Notes: generated by a model not told the origin, from the letters alone. A DNA stretch of 64,000 nt from Bacteroidota bacterium (GCA_016866255.1 VGMY01000007.1:1-64000); one strand, 5' to 3'. Shown: positions 23,543 through 34,529, counted from the first letter of the stretch. Translations and numbers: made by a program.

Positions 23543-26500
23543 TTAAGCCTCTCCTTTCAACATCGCAAGTTTCTCGTAAGCATCTTTAATATGGGCGATG
23601 GGTTCCATGTGCAGGCGAAGTCGGTCGTCTTTTTGCACCAGGCGGTATCCGTTGCCAAGGGCGTTGATGCGGCGAAGGATTTCCGTGAAAAGTTCGGTTT
23701 CATAAAACGGGGACTGAGGGTTGGAAATGAAAGACCCCACCAATTTGCCCGACTTGACCACCACGCGTTCCATGCCCAATGCTTGCGCTAACCACCTCAA
23801 TTGAAAGGAAAACAACAGCTCCTTACCCGCCTTAGGCAGCGGACCAAAACGGTCGATGAGTTCTTTGCGGAAAATTTCCAATTCCTCTTCGGTTTTTAGG
23901 TTGTCCATGGCTTGGTAGAGGCTCAAGCGTTCCGAAACGTTGTTTACGTAGGTGTCGGGCAAACGCACCTCAAAATCGGACTCAAAAACGCATTCGTTCA
24001 CAAAGGCTTGAAAACTGTCCGTAGTACGTTCATCAAACAGCTCTTTGAATTCGGATTCGCGCAATTCTTGCAAGGCTTCGTTGAGGATTTTTTGGTACAT
24101 CTCAAAACCAATTTCGGAGATGAAGCCGCTTTGTTCTCCTCCCAGCATGTTTCCGGCCCCTCGAATGTCCAAGTCTTTCATGGCGATGTTGAAGCCGCTT
24201 CCCAGATCCGAAAACTGCACCAGCGCCTCGAGGCGTTTACGTGCCTCAGAATTCAATACGCTGAACCGCGGCGCGATAAGGTAACAAAATCCTTTCTTAT
24301 TACTTCTTCCCACCCTACCTCGCAACTGATGTAAATCGCTTAAACCAAAGGAGTGAGCTTCGTTGATAATGATGGTGTTGGCATTGGAAATGTCGATGCC
24401 CGATTCGATGATGGTGGTCGCGAGCAAAACATCGTAATTTCCCTCCATAAAATCCAGCATCACTTTTTCCAACGTTTCGCCGTCCATTTGACCGTGGCCA
24501 ATGCCCACCCTAAGTCCTGGACATAAACGCTGTAATAAACTTGAAATCTCGGCCAAATTCGATACCCGATTGTTGACAAAAAACACTTGCCCTCCACGGC
24601 TTACCTCGTAAGAAATAGCATCGCGGATGATCTCTTCGTCAAAGGAAATAATTTCCGTTAAGACAGGTTGGCGGTTAGCGGGAGGCGTATTGATGATGCT
24701 CAAATCCCGAGCCCCCATCAGCGAAAATTGCAAGGTTCTCGGAATTGGCGTAGCCGTTAGGGTAAGGGTATCAACCGTTGCTCGAAGGGTCTTCAACTTG
24801 TCCTTCACCGCTACACCAAACTTCTGTTCCTCGTCGACGATCATAAGACCGAGGTCTTTGAACTTGACTTTACCCGAAACCATCGCATGGGTTCCTATTA
24901 AAATATCAATTTTCCCTTGCTTCAATTTTTCGAGGGTATCTGTTATGGCCTTTGCCGACCTGAACCGATTGATAAAATCGACCGTACAGGGAAAATCGTT
25001 CAGCCGTTCTCTAAAAGTCCGAAAATGCTGCATCGATAAAATAGTGGTTGGCACCAAAACAGCCACTTGCTTACCGTCGCAGACGGCTTTAAATGCTGCA
25101 CGAATAGCCACCTCGGTTTTCCCAAATCCCACGTCACCACAAACCAATCGGTCCATAGGTAAAGAAGACTCCATGTCTTTTTTCACTTCTTGGGTGGCTT
25201 TGTATTGGTCTTGGGTATCCTCGTACATGAAAGAGGCTTCTAATTCGTTCTGCAAGTAGGAGTCGGGAGAAAAGGAAAATCCAGATTGCGATTTTCGCTT
25301 GGCATATAACTGAATGAGGTCGTAGGCCAATTCTTTGATTTTCTTTTTTGTTTTGTTCTTCAAGGTTGTCCACGCTTGAGTCCCCAGTTTGTTTACTTTC
25401 GGAATGGTTCCTTCCTTTCCCGTAAACTTCGAAATGCGATGGAGAGCGTGAATTCCAACATAAAGTACATCACCGTCCTGATAGACCAGGCGTACTGCCT
25501 CTTGCGGCCTTCCGTTAACATCAATGGTTTCAAGTCCCGAAAAAACCCCCACTCCGTGGTCAATATGGGTGACGTAATCGCCTTTCTGCAAATTATACAG
25601 CTCTTTTAACGTTAATGCTTGACTGGCTTGACGGAAGCCTTCTTTTAATTGAAAACGGTGATAACGCTCAAACACCTGATGGTCGGTATAACAAAGTAAT
25701 TTCAACGATGGTACAATAAAGCCTTCATGGAGGGCAAAATAGTTTCGGATAAGAGGGATTTCTCCTCCTGTATCCTCAAAAATCTGCTCTAAGCGCTCAA
25801 GCTGGCGCGGTTGATTCGAAAAAAAATGGAGCGCATAACCGAGCGTTCGATAATTTTCGAGATCTGCCCTCAACAAGTCAAAATTCTTGTTAAAAACCGG
25901 CTGGGGAGTGCAATGAAAATCGATGGTGGAACGGGTGTAAAGTTTTGACCCCTGACCCCAAAGAATCTTGGATCGCTGTTCCAATGCTTTTTGCACTTGT
26001 TCTTTATTAAAAAAAAGCATTTCAGGAGGAGCCGTGGAATTAGCCGCTTTTAATTTTTGATAAATACTTTGGGTCTTATCAAACATTTTTTGTAAGGTGT
26101 CTTCCAAAACATCTTGGTGGTTTACCCAACATAATGCCTTAGGTCCGAGGTAAGAGAATACATCCGATACCTCTTGCAACAATTGGCTGGATTGAACATT
26201 CGGAATGATTTGAAAGAAGGTGTAATTCGCCTGCGACAGCTGTGTGGAAGCATCAAAACTTCGAATGGATTCCACCTCATCCCCAAAAAACTCCACACGA
26301 AAAGGCTGTTCAGAAGAGAACGAGAACACGTCTAAAATACCCCCTCGAATGGCAAAATGCCCTGGCTGATATACAAAATCCTCTCGTTCAAAACCGTACT
26401 CCAACAATAATTCGTTTAACGAATCCAACGAATATTCTTTTCCAACCTGAATTTTCACAGTGTGATTCGCCAACTTTTTTTGCGTGGGTACTTTTTCAAA

Positions 26501-26884
26501 TAAGGCTTCAGGATAAGTAACCACAAGGGCTGTTTTTTCGGAATTCATCCGCGCTAATACCTCGGCGCGGTAAACAACATTAGCATTATCCGTTTCATTA
26601 AATTGATAAGGTGTTCTCATGGTGGCCGGAAAAAACAGGGCCTTATTTTGGTCTCCGCACAAACCTTGAAGATCGTTTAAAAAATAAACAGCCGACTCTT
26701 TGTCGTCCAAGATAAATAGATGTTTTCCTCCGTATATTTCCGTTATCGCCAGAGCGAACAAAGCAACCGAAGAACCATGCAATCCTTGCCAACAGATCGC
26801 TTTTTCCCCGTTACGCAGTTGATGGAGCGTTGATGCAATTTCAGCCGACTGTTTCGCGAACGATAGCGCGGAAGCTTGTACCAT
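23543..26884 (-). CDS. mfd: Transcription-repair coupling factor
   Basis: A 1113-residue DNA translocase that removes stalled RNA polymerase and recruits UvrA at lesions. In order: UvrB-homology region (residues 1-350; YPEALFEKVPT, RGGILDVF), the RNA-polymerase interaction domain (YVTHIDHGVGVFSGL, about 455), the translocase core with Walker A GDVGFGKTEVA, the DEEQ Walker B box (IVDEEQKFGV), TATPIPRTL, IESGIDI, and QLRGRVGRSNKKG, then the C-terminal regulatory domain. All motor motifs are intact. A possible promoter lies just upstream. The gene stands alone between paaZ and fbp. Confidence 0.95.
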   Translation of the reverse strand: MVQASALSFAKQSAEIASTLHQLRNGEKAICWQGLHGSSVALFALAITEIYGGKHLFILDDKESAVYFLNDLQGLCGDQNKALFFPATMRTPYQFNETDNANVVYRAEVLARMNSEKTALVVTYPEALFEKVPTQKKLANHTVKIQVGKEYSLDSLNELLLEYGFEREDFVYQPGHFAIRGGILDVFSFSSEQPFRVEFFGDEVESIRSFDASTQLSQANYTFFQIIPNVQSSQLLQEVSDVFSYLGPKALCWVNHQDVLEDTLQKMFDKTQSIYQKLKAANSTAPPEMLFFNKEQVQKALEQRSKILWGQGSKLYTRSTIDFHCTPQPVFNKNFDLLRADLENYRTLGYALHFFSNQPRQLERLEQIFEDTGGEIPLIRNYFALHEGFIVPSLKLLCYTDHQVFERYHRFQLKEGFRQASQALTLKELYNLQKGDYVTHIDHGVGVFSGLETIDVNGRPQEAVRLVYQDGDVLYVGIHALHRISKFTGKEGTIPKVNKLGTQAWTTLKNKTKKKIKELAYDLIQLYAKRKSQSGFSFSPDSYLQNELEASFMYEDTQDQYKATQEVKKDMESSLPMDRLVCGDVGFGKTEVAIRAAFKAVCDGKQVAVLVPTTILSMQHFRTFRERLNDFPCTVDFINRFRSAKAITDTLEKLKQGKIDILIGTHAMVSGKVKFKDLGLMIVDEEQKFGVAVKDKLKTLRATVDTLTLTATPIPRTLQFSLMGARDLSIINTPPANRQPVLTEIISFDEEIIRDAISYEVSRGGQVFFVNNRVSNLAEISSLLQRLCPGLRVGIGHGQMDGETLEKVMLDFMEGNYDVLLATTIIESGIDISNANTIIINEAHSFGLSDLHQLRGRVGRSNKKGFCYLIAPRFSVLNSEARKRLEALVQFSDLGSGFNIAMKDLDIRGAGNMLGGEQSGFISEIGFEMYQKILNEALQELRESEFKELFDERTTDSFQAFVNECVFESDFEVRLPDTYVNNVSERLSLYQAMDNLKTEEELEIFRKELIDRFGPLPKAGKELLFSFQLRWLAQALGMERVVVKSGKLVGSFISNPQSPFYETELFTEILRRINALGNGYRLVQKDDRLRLHMEPIAHIKDAYEKLAMLKGEA

Positions 26885-26892
26885 GCGGAATG

Positions 26893-26900
26893 CAAAGGTA
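26893..26900 (-). promoter_or_regulatory. -7 motif for mfd
   Basis: The minus strand reads TACCTTTG, ending 8 bases before the mfd ATG. If used, the mRNA leader would be only a few bases long. Confidence 0.45.
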
Positions 26901-26926
26901 AAGAAACCCGAGTAAGGAGCTTGTAA

Positions 26927-27883
26927 TTAATCTAAAAAAGCCATGGCTTTTTCGACCATATGTTTTGATCCAACGAAATAGGGAACGCGCTGATGAAGGT
27001 GAGTTGGGATTACATCCAAAATTCGCTGTCGGCCTGTAGTTGCCAAGCCCCCCGCCTGTTCGGCAATAAACGCCAATGGATTGCACTCGTATAAAAGGCG
27101 TAAACGGCCTTCTGGAGCACTGGAAACCACAGGGTAAATGTAAATGCCTCCCTTGATAAGGTTTCTGTGGAAGTCAGCAACCAAGGAGCCAATATATCTT
27201 CCCGAGTAAGGCATGCCTGTTTGGTTCTCCCGACTTTGGCAATACTTTATGTAACGAACCAAGCCTTCCTCACACTCCAAAATATTCCCTTCGTTCATAG
27301 CGTAGAAACGTCCGTTTTCGGGCATTTGCATGGCGTGGTGGGATAAACAAAATTGACCGGTTGCTGGGTTTAATGTGAACCCGTGCACCCCTTTCCCTAC
27401 AGAAAAAACCAACATAGTGGAAGACCCGTAAAGAACATAACCGGCCATAACTTGTTCTGTGCCCGGTTGAAGCATATCCTTCAACGTCGGTAGGCTTCCT
27501 TTGGCTGAAACCCTTCGGTACACGGAGAAGATGGTGCCAATAGAAACGTTGACATCGATGTTGCTCGAACCATCCAGTGGATCAAACATGACAACAAAAT
27601 CGCCGTTTCTTGAAACCTCATTATCAAAGGCCACAAATTCATCGTTTTCCTCTGAGGCAATGCCACAAACAATGCCACATCCTAAAAACGTTTGAATGAA
27701 AGTCCGGTCGGCAAGCACATCGAGTTTTTGTTGAACTTCTCCTTGAACATTGACACGCCCCTCTTGACCTAAGATGTGGTTGTGTAAGCCGGCACCGCGA
27801 ATTTGTTGACTAAGCTCCGTGGAAGCCGTGGTAATAGCTTCTAAAATAATGGCTAAATGCTCGCAGGAAGTAAATTCCCTCAT
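26927..27883 (-). CDS. fbp: Fructose-1,6-bisphosphatase class I
   Basis: A 318-residue gluconeogenic enzyme converting fructose 1,6-bisphosphate to fructose 6-phosphate. The metal-binding signature is FDPLDGSSNIDVNVSIGTIF (about residues 99-118). Other family segments are EENDEF (acidic loop), YVLYGSSTMLVF, YSGRYIGSLVADFHRNL and GGIYIYP. It starts right after the universal stress protein gene (2 bases between stop and ATG), and both are presumably transcribed together. Confidence 0.94.
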   Translation of the reverse strand: MREFTSCEHLAIILEAITTASTELSQQIRGAGLHNHILGQEGRVNVQGEVQQKLDVLADRTFIQTFLGCGIVCGIASEENDEFVAFDNEVSRNGDFVVMFDPLDGSSNIDVNVSIGTIFSVYRRVSAKGSLPTLKDMLQPGTEQVMAGYVLYGSSTMLVFSVGKGVHGFTLNPATGQFCLSHHAMQMPENGRFYAMNEGNILECEEGLVRYIKYCQSRENQTGMPYSGRYIGSLVADFHRNLIKGGIYIYPVVSSAPEGRLRLLYECNPLAFIAEQAGGLATTGRQRILDVIPTHLHQRVPYFVGSKHMVEKAMAFLD

Positions 27884-27885
27884 AG

Positions 27886-28707
27886 TTACCTAAACCAATT
27901 TCCGTAGACCTCCTGCGTTTGCACAGGATTCAGGATCAATACAGGAATCAACGCATCGTTGGTAATAATTTGTTGTTCATATTTCGCATTGAAAACATCC
28001 AGAATGCTGTTGCGATTCAAGTTCATAATGGCAATTAAATCGGCATCGATGCTTCGAGCATGACGAATTACCTCATGATGAAAATCCTTACTCGGAATAA
28101 TTTCAGCATCTATTTCAATGTTGCGTTCGCTAAAATACCGCGTACAAAAAGCGACGTGATCGTTCAACTCCTCCTTTAGATCATCATCGATTTCTGAGGG
28201 TGTTACAATATGAACCTTGGAATTGAAATAGCTTGCTAATTTTGCCACGGTAGATACCTTTTGAAGGGTTTCGCTGTGTAAGTCAAGAGGAACGACAATG
28301 GAGTTAAACCCTCCCTCTTTAACCCGTTTTTCCTGTACAATGACAAAAGGGATTTGAGAATTCGTAACAACGCGTAAAGCATGACTCCCAACCACGTTTT
28401 GCCAACCTTGAGCGCCGTGAGTTCCCATAAAAATTAATTCTGCCTGATGCTCTTCTGCAAAAAGGGAGATGTCTTTAAAGATATTGCCCACCTTAACATT
28501 GTTGGTTAGGGTAACCCCCTCTTTTGCAAATCTTGCAATCACATCATCGATTTTGTTAACGGCATCATCGATTTTATCCGTATCGTCTACCACGTGTAAA
28601 ATATGTATCGTGGTATGGGATTTTGTAGAGGTTTCGATTGCGTGCATAAGGGCAATGTCTGCCACCGGGGTAAAGTCGTGTGGAACAATGAACGATTTGT
28701 GTTTCAT
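27886..28707 (-). CDS. Tandem universal stress protein (UspA family)
   Basis: About 273 residues, two Usp domains. The first has SFIVPHDFTPVADIALMHA at its start and the ATP-binding motif GTHGAQGWQNVVGSHA (GxxGx9GS). The second (from about residue 140, SIVVPLDLHSE) lacks a clear ATP motif (IMNLNRNSILDVF), so only the first half may bind nucleotide. The start at 28705-28707 (MKHKSFIVPHD) is preferred over an ATG 6 codons upstream because the -7 motif at 28728-28735 places transcription initiation near 28721. Role: general stress or energy-limitation response; exact target unknown. Confidence 0.85.
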   Translation of the reverse strand: MKHKSFIVPHDFTPVADIALMHAIETSTKSHTTIHILHVVDDTDKIDDAVNKIDDVIARFAKEGVTLTNNVKVGNIFKDISLFAEEHQAELIFMGTHGAQGWQNVVGSHALRVVTNSQIPFVIVQEKRVKEGGFNSIVVPLDLHSETLQKVSTVAKLASYFNSKVHIVTPSEIDDDLKEELNDHVAFCTRYFSERNIEIDAEIIPSKDFHHEVIRHARSIDADLIAIMNLNRNSILDVFNAKYEQQIITNDALIPVLILNPVQTQEVYGNWFR

Positions 28708-28727
28708 ATAATGGATAAATTTCAAAA

Positions 28728-28735
28728 CAAAGTTA
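28728..28735 (-). promoter_or_regulatory. -7 motif for the usp-fbp unit
   Basis: TAACTTTG on the minus strand is a full TAnnTTTG match. A start near 28721 gives a leader of about 14 bases to the ATG at 28707 and would exclude most of an mRNA starting with the upstream ATG. Confidence 0.5.
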
Positions 28736-28815
28736 CGGGAAACTTCCTAAATTTAAGCATGGTAAGGCATATAATTTCAACGATTTTAACGGGCTTTCAT
28801 TAAAATGCATGAGGC

Positions 28816-30336
28816 ATGAAGATTGTAGGAAGATTGATTAAAAAAACAACTGAACTGGGATACCGTAGAATCAATCGCAAGATGCTGGGGTACCAACACC
28901 AAGAAATTGTTTTAAAAAATTTAATCTTAAAGGCTAAAATCACGGAAATCGGGCTGTTTCACGGTTTCGCGAGTCTATTGAAAAACAAAGATGTTGTAGC
29001 GGCCTTTCAAGCGCAAGTTCCTATCAGCGATTATGAAACGTTCCATGATTTATGGTTGAAATATACCATCAATGGTAGACAGGATTGCACATGGCCAGGG
29101 AAAATTAGGCATTTCGCCCTTTCTTCGGGGACTACGGGAAGTCCCAGTAAACGAATACCCGTAAGCATGGAAATGATTCGTTCTTTTCAACGCAGCAGCA
29201 TACGACAGTATGCCATTTTACATGCCCTGGATCTGGACGAATATTTTTTTGGGGCTTCAGGTTTAGCAGTAGGAGGATCCAGTAAATTGAAAAAAATTGG
29301 TGCCCGTTATGAAGGCGACCTTAGCGGAATTCTGAAAAAACACACCTCATTTCTCGTCAAACCCATCACCAAACCCAACAATAAAATTTCGCAAATATCG
29401 GATTGGAATGATAAATTGAACGCCATGGTAGAGCATGCACCAAAATGGAACATCGGCATCATTGCCGGGATTCCCAGTTGGTGTCTTATGCTCATGGAGC
29501 GAATTGTGGAAAAATATCACGTGCATTCCATTCATGATATTTGGCCGAATTTACGCGTCTATGCGCATGGCGGCGTGTACATGGACCCCTACGTCGATCG
29601 ATTAAAGAACATCAGCTCCAAACCCATTTTCCTGCTGGATACGTATTTGGCCAGCGAAGGGTACTTTGCTTTTCAAACCAGTCCTGAAGACGTGGGCATG
29701 AAGCTCTTACTTAACAACGGTATTTTTTTCGAATTTATCCCCTTCGATTCGCGCTATTTTAGTGAAGAAGGGGAATTAATCTCAGATAAAAAAGCCCTAA
29801 ATCTTAGCGAGGTTAAAGAGGGCATAGACTATGCCTTGGTTATTTCTACCAACGCAGGACTCTGGCGCTACCTCATTGGCGATTTAGTTCGTTTTGTTGA
29901 CACGCGTGAACATAAATTGATCATTTCTGGAAGGATCAAACAGTTCTTAAGCCTGTGCGGAGAGCATCTATCCTTGGATAACATCAATCAGGGAATTCGT
30001 ATGCTCAACGCGCATAAAGCTTTAGTAGGCCCTGAATTTACCATTACGGTTAACAAAATACAGCATTACCACCATTGGTATTTTGAACTGCTTGTTCCGG
30101 GGTTAGACCCTCAACAAATCATTCAACAGCTTGACGCATGCTTGTGCGAGGTCAACGATGACTATGCCTCGGCAAGAAAATACAACTTACAACAACCGAA
30201 AATTACTGTTGTCCCTACCGGCAGTTTTCACGCGTTTATGGAATCGTTCGCAAAATTTGGTTCTCAAACCAAAATGCCCCGAGTGCTCAATGAAAAACAA
30301 CATGGTCAATGGCAAGATTTCCTGGCTAATGCTTAA
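28816..30336 (+). CDS. GH3-family adenylate-forming protein
   Basis: A 506-residue protein of the GH3 family, named after plant acyl-amido synthetases that join amino acids to auxin or jasmonate. The adenylation signature is FALSSGTTGSPSKRIPVS (about residues 96-113). Also present are YLASEGYFAFQ, WRYLIGDLVRF (about 355-365) and ISGRIKQFLSLCGEHL, the C-terminal adenylation motif. Bacteroidota carry such proteins commonly; their substrates are unknown. It is cytoplasmic and has no signal peptide. It overlaps the convergent PorP/SprF gene by 4 bases. Confidence 0.88.
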   Translation: MKIVGRLIKKTTELGYRRINRKMLGYQHQEIVLKNLILKAKITEIGLFHGFASLLKNKDVVAAFQAQVPISDYETFHDLWLKYTINGRQDCTWPGKIRHFALSSGTTGSPSKRIPVSMEMIRSFQRSSIRQYAILHALDLDEYFFGASGLAVGGSSKLKKIGARYEGDLSGILKKHTSFLVKPITKPNNKISQISDWNDKLNAMVEHAPKWNIGIIAGIPSWCLMLMERIVEKYHVHSIHDIWPNLRVYAHGGVYMDPYVDRLKNISSKPIFLLDTYLASEGYFAFQTSPEDVGMKLLLNNGIFFEFIPFDSRYFSEEGELISDKKALNLSEVKEGIDYALVISTNAGLWRYLIGDLVRFVDTREHKLIISGRIKQFLSLCGEHLSLDNINQGIRMLNAHKALVGPEFTITVNKIQHYHHWYFELLVPGLDPQQIIQQLDACLCEVNDDYASARKYNLQQPKITVVPTGSFHAFMESFAKFGSQTKMPRVLNEKQHGQWQDFLANA

Positions 30337-31358
30337 CCAAACCGTCGCGAATTGAACATAGACTGCTTCGTAAACGCGTAGGAAAACGTGAACTCTAAAG
30401 AACTTCGGTAAGCCCGTGACATGCGCCCCAGCTCGACATCGTAATTAAACCCCAATTGCACCCCGCCAAAATCCAACAAGACGGTTGGTGACAGTGTTCC
30501 AGTAGAACTTCCGTAACAGCCTAGGCTTATGAAAGCGTCATTTTTCAATCGAGTGACTTCTGCGGTTCGCTTCAATTTTGTTTTAAGAAATGCGCCATAA
30601 CGGCCCATGTAATGCTTTCCTTGAAACATCTGCAACATTTTGAGTTCGATGGAGTAAAGCCGATTCAGTGTAAGTTCTGACTCAACATGGCCCCCTGCTT
30701 TTGCGTACAAGCGGTCCAATGTAATATCATTATAACGAAGTTTTGGACGATTGAGATGCTGCATAAAAACCCCAATGTTCAAGGCGTTCATTCTCCCGCT
30801 TCCAACCCGACTTTCTTTATCGATGAGGGTGAAAGAAAGTCCTACCGACGCATCGAGATAACTATACTTTGCGGCTTGCGTCGGCTCATTAACAGGAATA
30901 GAAGGGTCAAAGGCAGTGCCGTTCCATTGAGAATACCATTGCAATTGCGAAAAATTACCGGATCTATTCGTGTAGGAAAGCTGAATTCCGGCTGAAATAC
31001 GGGTTTTAGGAGAAGTGACTAAATGGCCGCTCAATGTGCTTCCCAAAGCACTCGTACCAAAACGGGCATCGCCTCCTACGTCGCGAATAAAATGCATGCC
31101 TGCACTTAGGTACGATCGGTCGTCAAATTTGTTTTTTCCAAAGGTGAGCTCAGCGCTGCCAAGGGTGGACGCAAAAGAAGTTCCGGATCCGACCCATTGG
31201 TTTTTGTGCTGTGTCGAGAATCGCTCAAATCCATCAAAGTTACCCGATGATGAGGGATTTATGAGCAACAAACACTTGTCGTACTGCGTGAAGAATAAAT
31301 CTTGCGAAAAGAAAGAATGAGTAAGCAGGATTAACCCAAATGGAAATAATCGCTTCAT
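30333..31358 (-). CDS. PorP/SprF-family type IX secretion outer-membrane protein
   Basis: A 341-residue beta-barrel protein with a signal peptide ending at FFSQ. It begins QDLFFTQYDKCLLLINPSSSG, the family signature (the usual FSQY...N.ALAG), and shows GERF-like strand pairs, SLGCYGSSTGTLSPTVLLDFGG and the end SLEFTFSYAF. SprF-like proteins assist secretion of type B C-terminal-domain cargo through the T9SS. The upstream gene, 4 bases away and in the same direction, encodes such a cargo, so the two are a likely secretion pair. Confidence 0.88.
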   Translation of the reverse strand: MKRLFPFGLILLTHSFFSQDLFFTQYDKCLLLINPSSSGNFDGFERFSTQHKNQWVGSGTSFASTLGSAELTFGKNKFDDRSYLSAGMHFIRDVGGDARFGTSALGSTLSGHLVTSPKTRISAGIQLSYTNRSGNFSQLQWYSQWNGTAFDPSIPVNEPTQAAKYSYLDASVGLSFTLIDKESRVGSGRMNALNIGVFMQHLNRPKLRYNDITLDRLYAKAGGHVESELTLNRLYSIELKMLQMFQGKHYMGRYGAFLKTKLKRTAEVTRLKNDAFISLGCYGSSTGTLSPTVLLDFGGVQLGFNYDVELGRMSRAYRSSLEFTFSYAFTKQSMFNSRRFG

Positions 31359-31362
31359 AGAG

Positions 31363-34300
31363 TTAGCGAATAAGGGTAATGTTGCCAGAAAACACTTTTT
31401 TCTCCCCGTTCAAGTACACCACATCCGCCATAAAAGCATATACCCCACTGTTGCACGGTAACCCTGCATAGGTTCCATCCCACTTAAAATTTTTGAGAGA
31501 AGATTGAAACATCGTATTCCCCCAACGGTCGAAAATATAAAAAACAAATTCTTGAATGTCCTTTCCAACGATGATTGAATAGTTTTCATTGAGGTTATCA
31601 CCGACACCATCCGGTGAGAATGCCGATGGAAAATGAATTCCATTTGAACAATCGGGTGAACTGTCATCGGGATCGCAAGGATCAAAGGGACTGCTTCCTA
31701 TGGCAACTTCTTGACCGTCTGAATAACCATCCCCGTCGGTATCCGGGTTATTTGGATCGGTTCCCAGTATTCCTTCTTGCGCATCGGTGAGTCCGTCTCC
31801 GTCTGTGTCAATCTGACAGCCTGGAAGGGTGTCGTCAGGGTCGCACGGGTTCAGCGGGTCCGAACCATTAGCTACCTCCGATCCATCGTTGATGCCGTCT
31901 CCGTCGGTGTCAGGGTTGTTGGGATTGGTACCCGCGGCAGTTTCTTGACTGTTCGTTAATCCATCTCCGTCTTGGTCACAAGGACCTGCATTTGGATTTG
32001 GAATGCATGGATCTCCATTGTCGATGTCCAATTCATCGGTAAGTCCATCCCCATCCGTATCAACCACGGACGATTCTAAGGCGTCGATGATTCCATCCCC
32101 GTCGGTATCCGTAGGCGCTGCAGGATTGCCGATTTCCACGCAATCGTTTTCACCGTCTCCGTCCGTATCGGGATTGTTTGGATCTGTTCCTGCGCTTACC
32201 TCATCAACGTTTAAACAGCCGTCGTTATCAAGGTCTGGGATATCGAGTACAAAAACCGCAACGATCGTATCCGGGCCCACGATATTCACATAGTTATCCG
32301 CTACAGAGTTTGCCAATCCTGTTGATGCATTGGAAACTGCCCAATGGCTAAAAACATATCCGGGTGCGGGGTTGGCGTCAATTAGGGTTTGTATGCCTCC
32401 AAAATAAGAAGTGGACCAAGGATATTGAGGCGGGACTATGGAATTTACTTGAAGGGTGCCCCCTACCGCCGGACTCACATCGAACGTAACGGGGAAAGGA
32501 CCTGTCAGTTGATAGCAATCAATAAGCCCTTGCTCAAGGGCAACACAGCGCTGATTGATGAAATTTCTAAGCTGGGTGACACGGTTTTGCCAACCGTTGT
32601 AGGTGCCTCCCCAACGAGCACATTGTGCGGTCATTTCGGGAGCGATTTCATTCACCATACTGTCGAGTAAGGCGATCATGCTAGCGCAACTGAAGGAGGT
32701 GTTGATTAAATCCGCATAGCGGGTAATGTAGTATTGCTCCACCACAGGACATTCAGCAATCATTTTGTCGAGGATGTTGGTGTGTCCTTGGCCCCCCGGA
32801 TTGGGTAAATTTTCCGCATTGCAGGGATCGGCGTTTGCTGAAGGGTCGGGTATCCCGGTGTAGTTGATATAATGCCCAAAGGTCGCATCCATGTCCCAAA
32901 GGGCGTAACGCCATTTTCGCTTGTCCTCCGCAGTATCTAAACCCCTCCACCAAGCGGTATTCCAGTTGAGCCAATCTTGATTGACCGTATACGAGTTGAT
33001 CATGAAATAATCGGCCAAGGATTTCCAGTTCAATAAGGAATCCACATAGTTGAAATTAGCGGGAACACTTAAGTTGTTGTTTTGGACGAAGTTTCTTAAA
33101 CTGGTCCAATCCGGTTGAGCATTTGGTGCTCCATATTCCTGCCACGTTCCACCCCATGTTTTTAAATAACGAAGGTTGAATTTATTCTGACCATAATAAT
33201 ATTCGGTATAATCGTGGTCGTCGGCCTTTTCACGAATTTCATACACGCCCCAATAATTCCCGTTCACATAAACTACCGCAGGTCTCCAAGTCCTTTCGTC
33301 CAAACGCAAACCGGAACGAATGGAAAGGGTATGAATAAAAGCATCTCGGATATGGGCTCCTTGCTCGAAGGGATAGTTATCACTGGCTCCAGGTTTCAAA
33401 ATAAGCCGTTGAAATTTGGTCCGTGTTTTTTCAGGGAAAATGGGATGCTCTATGTCTCCGTTGTAACCGTATTGGTCTCGGCAGATGTAGTCAAAACCCC
33501 TTTGCTGATAGGCCCAAGAATCGTTTCCATGCTTGTTAAAATCCCCTTGTCCTTCATCAATGAAAGTTCCGTTTTCTTCGAACAATTCAAAGGACCCAAT
33601 GCGGTTTGGCGGGTTTTGACTCCCGGTTTGCAGCATGCTGTAGACTCCACCGCTGCAAACGGAAACCACTGGGATGGTATGGGAAACGTTGATAAAATAG
33701 GTGTTTGTTTCGATAAATGACGTCAAATTGTTGTTGCTGAAGGCCCCGGCCCTAAGAACTTTGGTCGTAGCAATGGAGATAGGTCCCGTGTATTGCGTTG
33801 AAGCAGGACCAGGGTCTGTTCCATCCAACGTGTAGCGAATTATCGCTGAAGGATCAGCGCACGAAATACTAACCGATTGCGTTCCTGCATAAAAACCCGG
33901 TGCAAGGCTGAAGGTTGGCTTTGGCGCGTAAAACGGGATCGCGCCGGCATTGGCAGCATTGGGAGTTGGGGTTGAAAATAAGGAAAACGTTGCGGCACCA
34001 TTGGTCGTTCTGCCAATCGAGTGATCGGCCTTGGTCATGTGAATAATCTTGAAAGAATCGACGACGACCATGGTGGGGTCGGTTAGGACAATCCATTCTC
34101 CTTCGGTCTGCGAGAGGTTGAAGTTCGGGTGGTATTGGTTACCATTAACTAAGTCTCGTTTAGAGCAAAAAATCATTTTATACCCGTTGGCTGCTATGCT
34201 ACCGCTGGGGATTTGCCACTTGGTAAGATTGGATGGTTGATCGGAAAGGTACCACCCGGTTAAATTTACGGATGCCCCCGTGGTATTAAAAAGTTCTATC

Positions 34301-34440
34301 CAATCTTCACGTTGTCCGTATGCGTCCGCAATTCCTGAAATATTGGAGCAAGAGTACTCATTAATCTTAATTTGAGTAAAACCCGTATTGAAGGAAAAAA
34401 AGTAAAGTATCGTTGCTATTAAAAAGGGTATTCTCTTCAT
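31363..34440 (-). CDS. Large T9SS cargo: lamin-tail, CotH kinase-like, calcium repeats, CHU_C-type tail
   Basis: A 1025-residue secreted protein with a signal peptide ending near GFTQ. Domains in order: lamin-tail domain (about 25-150; [25 protein letters not shown]); a chitobiase C-terminal-like domain (about 175-250; [14 protein letters not shown]); a CotH spore-coat-kinase-like domain (about 270-640; [44 protein letters not shown] with the metal-binding aspartates); calcium-binding thrombospondin-type-3-like repeats (about 735-930; repeated DTDGDGLTD); and a gliding-motility-associated C-terminal domain (about 935-1025; [42 protein letters not shown]). It lies directly before the PorP/SprF gene. 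Substrate unknown; protein phosphorylation by CotH kinases is documented for spore coats. Confidence 0.88.
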   Translation of the reverse strand: MKRIPFLIATILYFFSFNTGFTQIKINEYSCSNISGIADAYGQREDWIELFNTTGASVNLTGWYLSDQPSNLTKWQIPSGSIAANGYKMIFCSKRDLVNGNQYHPNFNLSQTEGEWIVLTDPTMVVVDSFKIIHMTKADHSIGRTTNGAATFSLFSTPTPNAANAGAIPFYAPKPTFSLAPGFYAGTQSVSISCADPSAIIRYTLDGTDPGPASTQYTGPISIATTKVLRAGAFSNNNLTSFIETNTYFINVSHTIPVVSVCSGGVYSMLQTGSQNPPNRIGSFELFEENGTFIDEGQGDFNKHGNDSWAYQQRGFDYICRDQYGYNGDIEHPIFPEKTRTKFQRLILKPGASDNYPFEQGAHIRDAFIHTLSIRSGLRLDERTWRPAVVYVNGNYWGVYEIREKADDHDYTEYYYGQNKFNLRYLKTWGGTWQEYGAPNAQPDWTSLRNFVQNNNLSVPANFNYVDSLLNWKSLADYFMINSYTVNQDWLNWNTAWWRGLDTAEDKRKWRYALWDMDATFGHYINYTGIPDPSANADPCNAENLPNPGGQGHTNILDKMIAECPVVEQYYITRYADLINTSFSCASMIALLDSMVNEIAPEMTAQCARWGGTYNGWQNRVTQLRNFINQRCVALEQGLIDCYQLTGPFPVTFDVSPAVGGTLQVNSIVPPQYPWSTSYFGGIQTLIDANPAPGYVFSHWAVSNASTGLANSVADNYVNIVGPDTIVAVFVLDIPDLDNDGCLNVDEVSAGTDPNNPDTDGDGENDCVEIGNPAAPTDTDGDGIIDALESSVVDTDGDGLTDELDIDNGDPCIPNPNAGPCDQDGDGLTNSQETAAGTNPNNPDTDGDGINDGSEVANGSDPLNPCDPDDTLPGCQIDTDGDGLTDAQEGILGTDPNNPDTDGDGYSDGQEVAIGSSPFDPCDPDDSSPDCSNGIHFPSAFSPDGVGDNLNENYSIIVGKDIQEFVFYIFDRWGNTMFQSSLKNFKWDGTYAGLPCNSGVYAFMADVVYLNGEKKVFSGNITLIR

Positions 34441-34529
34441 CAGATGAGCAAGTTACGTATTTTTTCAAAAAAGGATGCTATGTTCCTTTCGGTTTATTAA
34501 CTTTACTCTATTAATATTATCGGAATGTT

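Noticed and set aside
24627-25259. A 210-codon plus-strand ORF
   Set aside because: It lies fully antisense to the intact mfd coding region and shows no domain.
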